Shown piece after piece: positions 5,105-5,950 of a stretch of 5,950 bases of DNA. The notes beneath the pieces are model-generated. The model ran no database searches, had not been told where the DNA came from, and was given only the letters and a program-made list of their open reading frames with translations. Position 1 is the stretch's first letter. Each line of letters opens with the position of its first letter. A program made the translations under genes and the position numbers. The stretch comes from an uncultured Peptostreptococcaceae bacterium (lineage in GTDB: Bacteria > Bacillota > Clostridia > Peptostreptococcales > Anaerovoracaceae): NCBI GenBank assembly GCA_905236895.1, contig CAJOQI010000007.1, forward strand, positions 1 through 5,950, written 5' to 3'.

Positions 5105-5950
5105 ATGAATAAGGCTGAAGTAAGGGAAAATTACGACATAATAGTTGTTGGCGCAGGCCACGCAGGATGCGAGGCCGGTCTTGCTGCGGCCAGAATGGGC
5201 AGCAAAACCCTTTTGCTCACTACCGACCTCAGAGCGGTTGCCATGATGCCCTGCAACCCTTCCATAGGGGGAACGGGAAAAGGTCATTTGGTTAGAGAGG
5301 TAGATGCTCTTGGTGGTGAGATGGGCATAAATATTGACAAAACCTTTATTCAGAGCAGAATGCTTAATACGGCCAAGGGTCCGGCGGTACATTCTTTGAG
5401 AGCCCAGGCTGATAAGGAGAAATATCACCAAGCAATGCTGGAAACCTTGAAAAATCAAGAAAATCTCACCCTCCTGGAGGACGAGGTTATTGATATTTTG
5501 GTTGATGCCGATTCATCAAAATCGGAAAACAACATAGACAATAGCAAAGATAATACGGGAAAAGCGTCTGTCAGAGGAATTGCCACCGCATCGGGAAAAA
5601 CCTTCGGTGCAAAAGCTTTGATTCTGGCTACGGGAACCTTTCTTAAAGGTAAAATCTTTATTGGAGAAAAGATTTGGGAAAGTGGCCCGGGGGATTTGGC
5701 TCCCGCCACCCACCTTTCGGAAAAAATAATTGGTCTTGGACTTAGCCTAAGAAGATTTAAGACGGGAACCCCTGCAAGAGCTTTGGCCGAGACCTTTGAT
5801 TATGAAAAGATGATTGAGCAGAAGGGTGATGAAAGAATAGTCCCCTTCTCCTTCATGAACGATAGCCTGGAAAGGGAGCAGATTTCCTGTTGGCTTACCT
5901 ATACCAACGAGGAGACCCACCGGGTAATTCGTGAGAATTTCCACAGATCC
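5105..5950 (+). CDS. mnmG: tRNA uridine-34 modification enzyme MnmG (GidA), N-terminal 282 residues (cut by right edge)
   Basis: MnmG is the FAD- and NADH-dependent partner of MnmE in making cmnm5U34 in tRNA. The frame from ATG 5105 is open to the window end, 282 codons of a protein usually about 620-640 long. The FAD-binding Rossmann motif is [11 protein letters not shown] (14-24, with GAGHAG at 16-21). The family signature [20 protein letters not shown] lies at 50-69. [16 protein letters not shown] (172-187), [14 protein letters not shown] (193-206) and [10 protein letters not shown] (217-226) are further matches. Cys50 and Cys262 ([11 protein letters not shown]) match the two functional cysteines known in the Escherichia coli enzyme. 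Residues about 134-153 are an unusual D/N/S/K-rich insert. An in-frame TAA at 5096-5098 makes ATG 5105 the first possible start. The Shine-Dalgarno AAGGG (5097-5101) is only 3 nt away, so coupling to mnmE, whose stop is 18 nt upstream, is likely. Confidence 0.97.
   Translation, partial: MNKAEVRENYDIIVVGAGHAGCEAGLAAARMGSKTLLLTTDLRAVAMMPCNPSIGGTGKGHLVREVDALGGEMGINIDKTFIQSRMLNTAKGPAVHSLRAQADKEKYHQAMLETLKNQENLTLLEDEVIDILVDADSSKSENNIDNSKDNTGKASVRGIATASGKTFGAKALILATGTFLKGKIFIGEKIWESGPGDLAPATHLSEKIIGLGLSLRRFKTGTPARALAETFDYEKMIEQKGDERIVPFSFMNDSLEREQISCWLTYTNEETHRVIRENFHRS

Noticed and set aside
4928..5458. Minus-strand frame of 176 codons opposite the mnmE-mnmG junction
   Set aside because: Both sense genes are strongly conserved here, and the antisense frame shows no family features.

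Overview
The window looks like the chromosomal replication-origin neighbourhood of a low-to-moderate-GC Gram-positive (Firmicutes) bacterium, most likely a member of the Clostridia. The main reasons are the conserved gene order and orientation: dnaA reading left and rpmH-rnpA-yidD-yidC-jag-mnmE-mnmG reading right. Other support comes from the short YidC without a lipoprotein signal, the 44-residue L34 protein and consensus TTATCCACA DnaA boxes. The exact family cannot be fixed from the sequence alone.

Layout. Positions 1-1072 hold the first 357 codons of dnaA on the minus strand; its DNA-binding domain lies beyond the left edge. Positions 1073-1315 are a 243-base AT-rich intergenic segment with divergent sigma-A-type promoters for dnaA and rpmH. 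Between them sits a perfect 18-bp inverted repeat made of two facing DnaA boxes 3 bp apart, a probable part of oriC. Positions 1316-3621 form a compact operon: ribosomal protein L34, the RNase P protein, YidD, the YidC insertase and the Jag/KhpB RNA-binding protein. A rho-independent terminator at 3630-3664 closes it. Positions 3707-5950 hold mnmE and the first 282 codons of mnmG, which are cut by the right edge.

How the genes work together. DnaA starts replication and probably binds the boxes between the two promoters, so it may adjust its own transcription and that of the rpmH operon. RpmH and RnpA supply the ribosome and tRNA 5' maturation. YidD and YidC serve membrane-protein insertion. 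Jag/KhpB is a KH-R3H RNA-binding protein linked to cell elongation and division in Gram-positives. MnmE and MnmG together make the cmnm5 modification of U34 in tRNA anticodons.

All genes point away from the intergenic region, so they are co-directional with replication forks leaving it. I found no mobile element, CRISPR array, tRNA, rRNA or unknown gene, and no evidence of an undescribed system. The points worth a second look are the palindromic DnaA-box pair, several unusual translation starts (dnaA, rnpA, yidC), a terminator immediately before mnmE with no clear promoter after it, and a low-complexity insert in MnmG.
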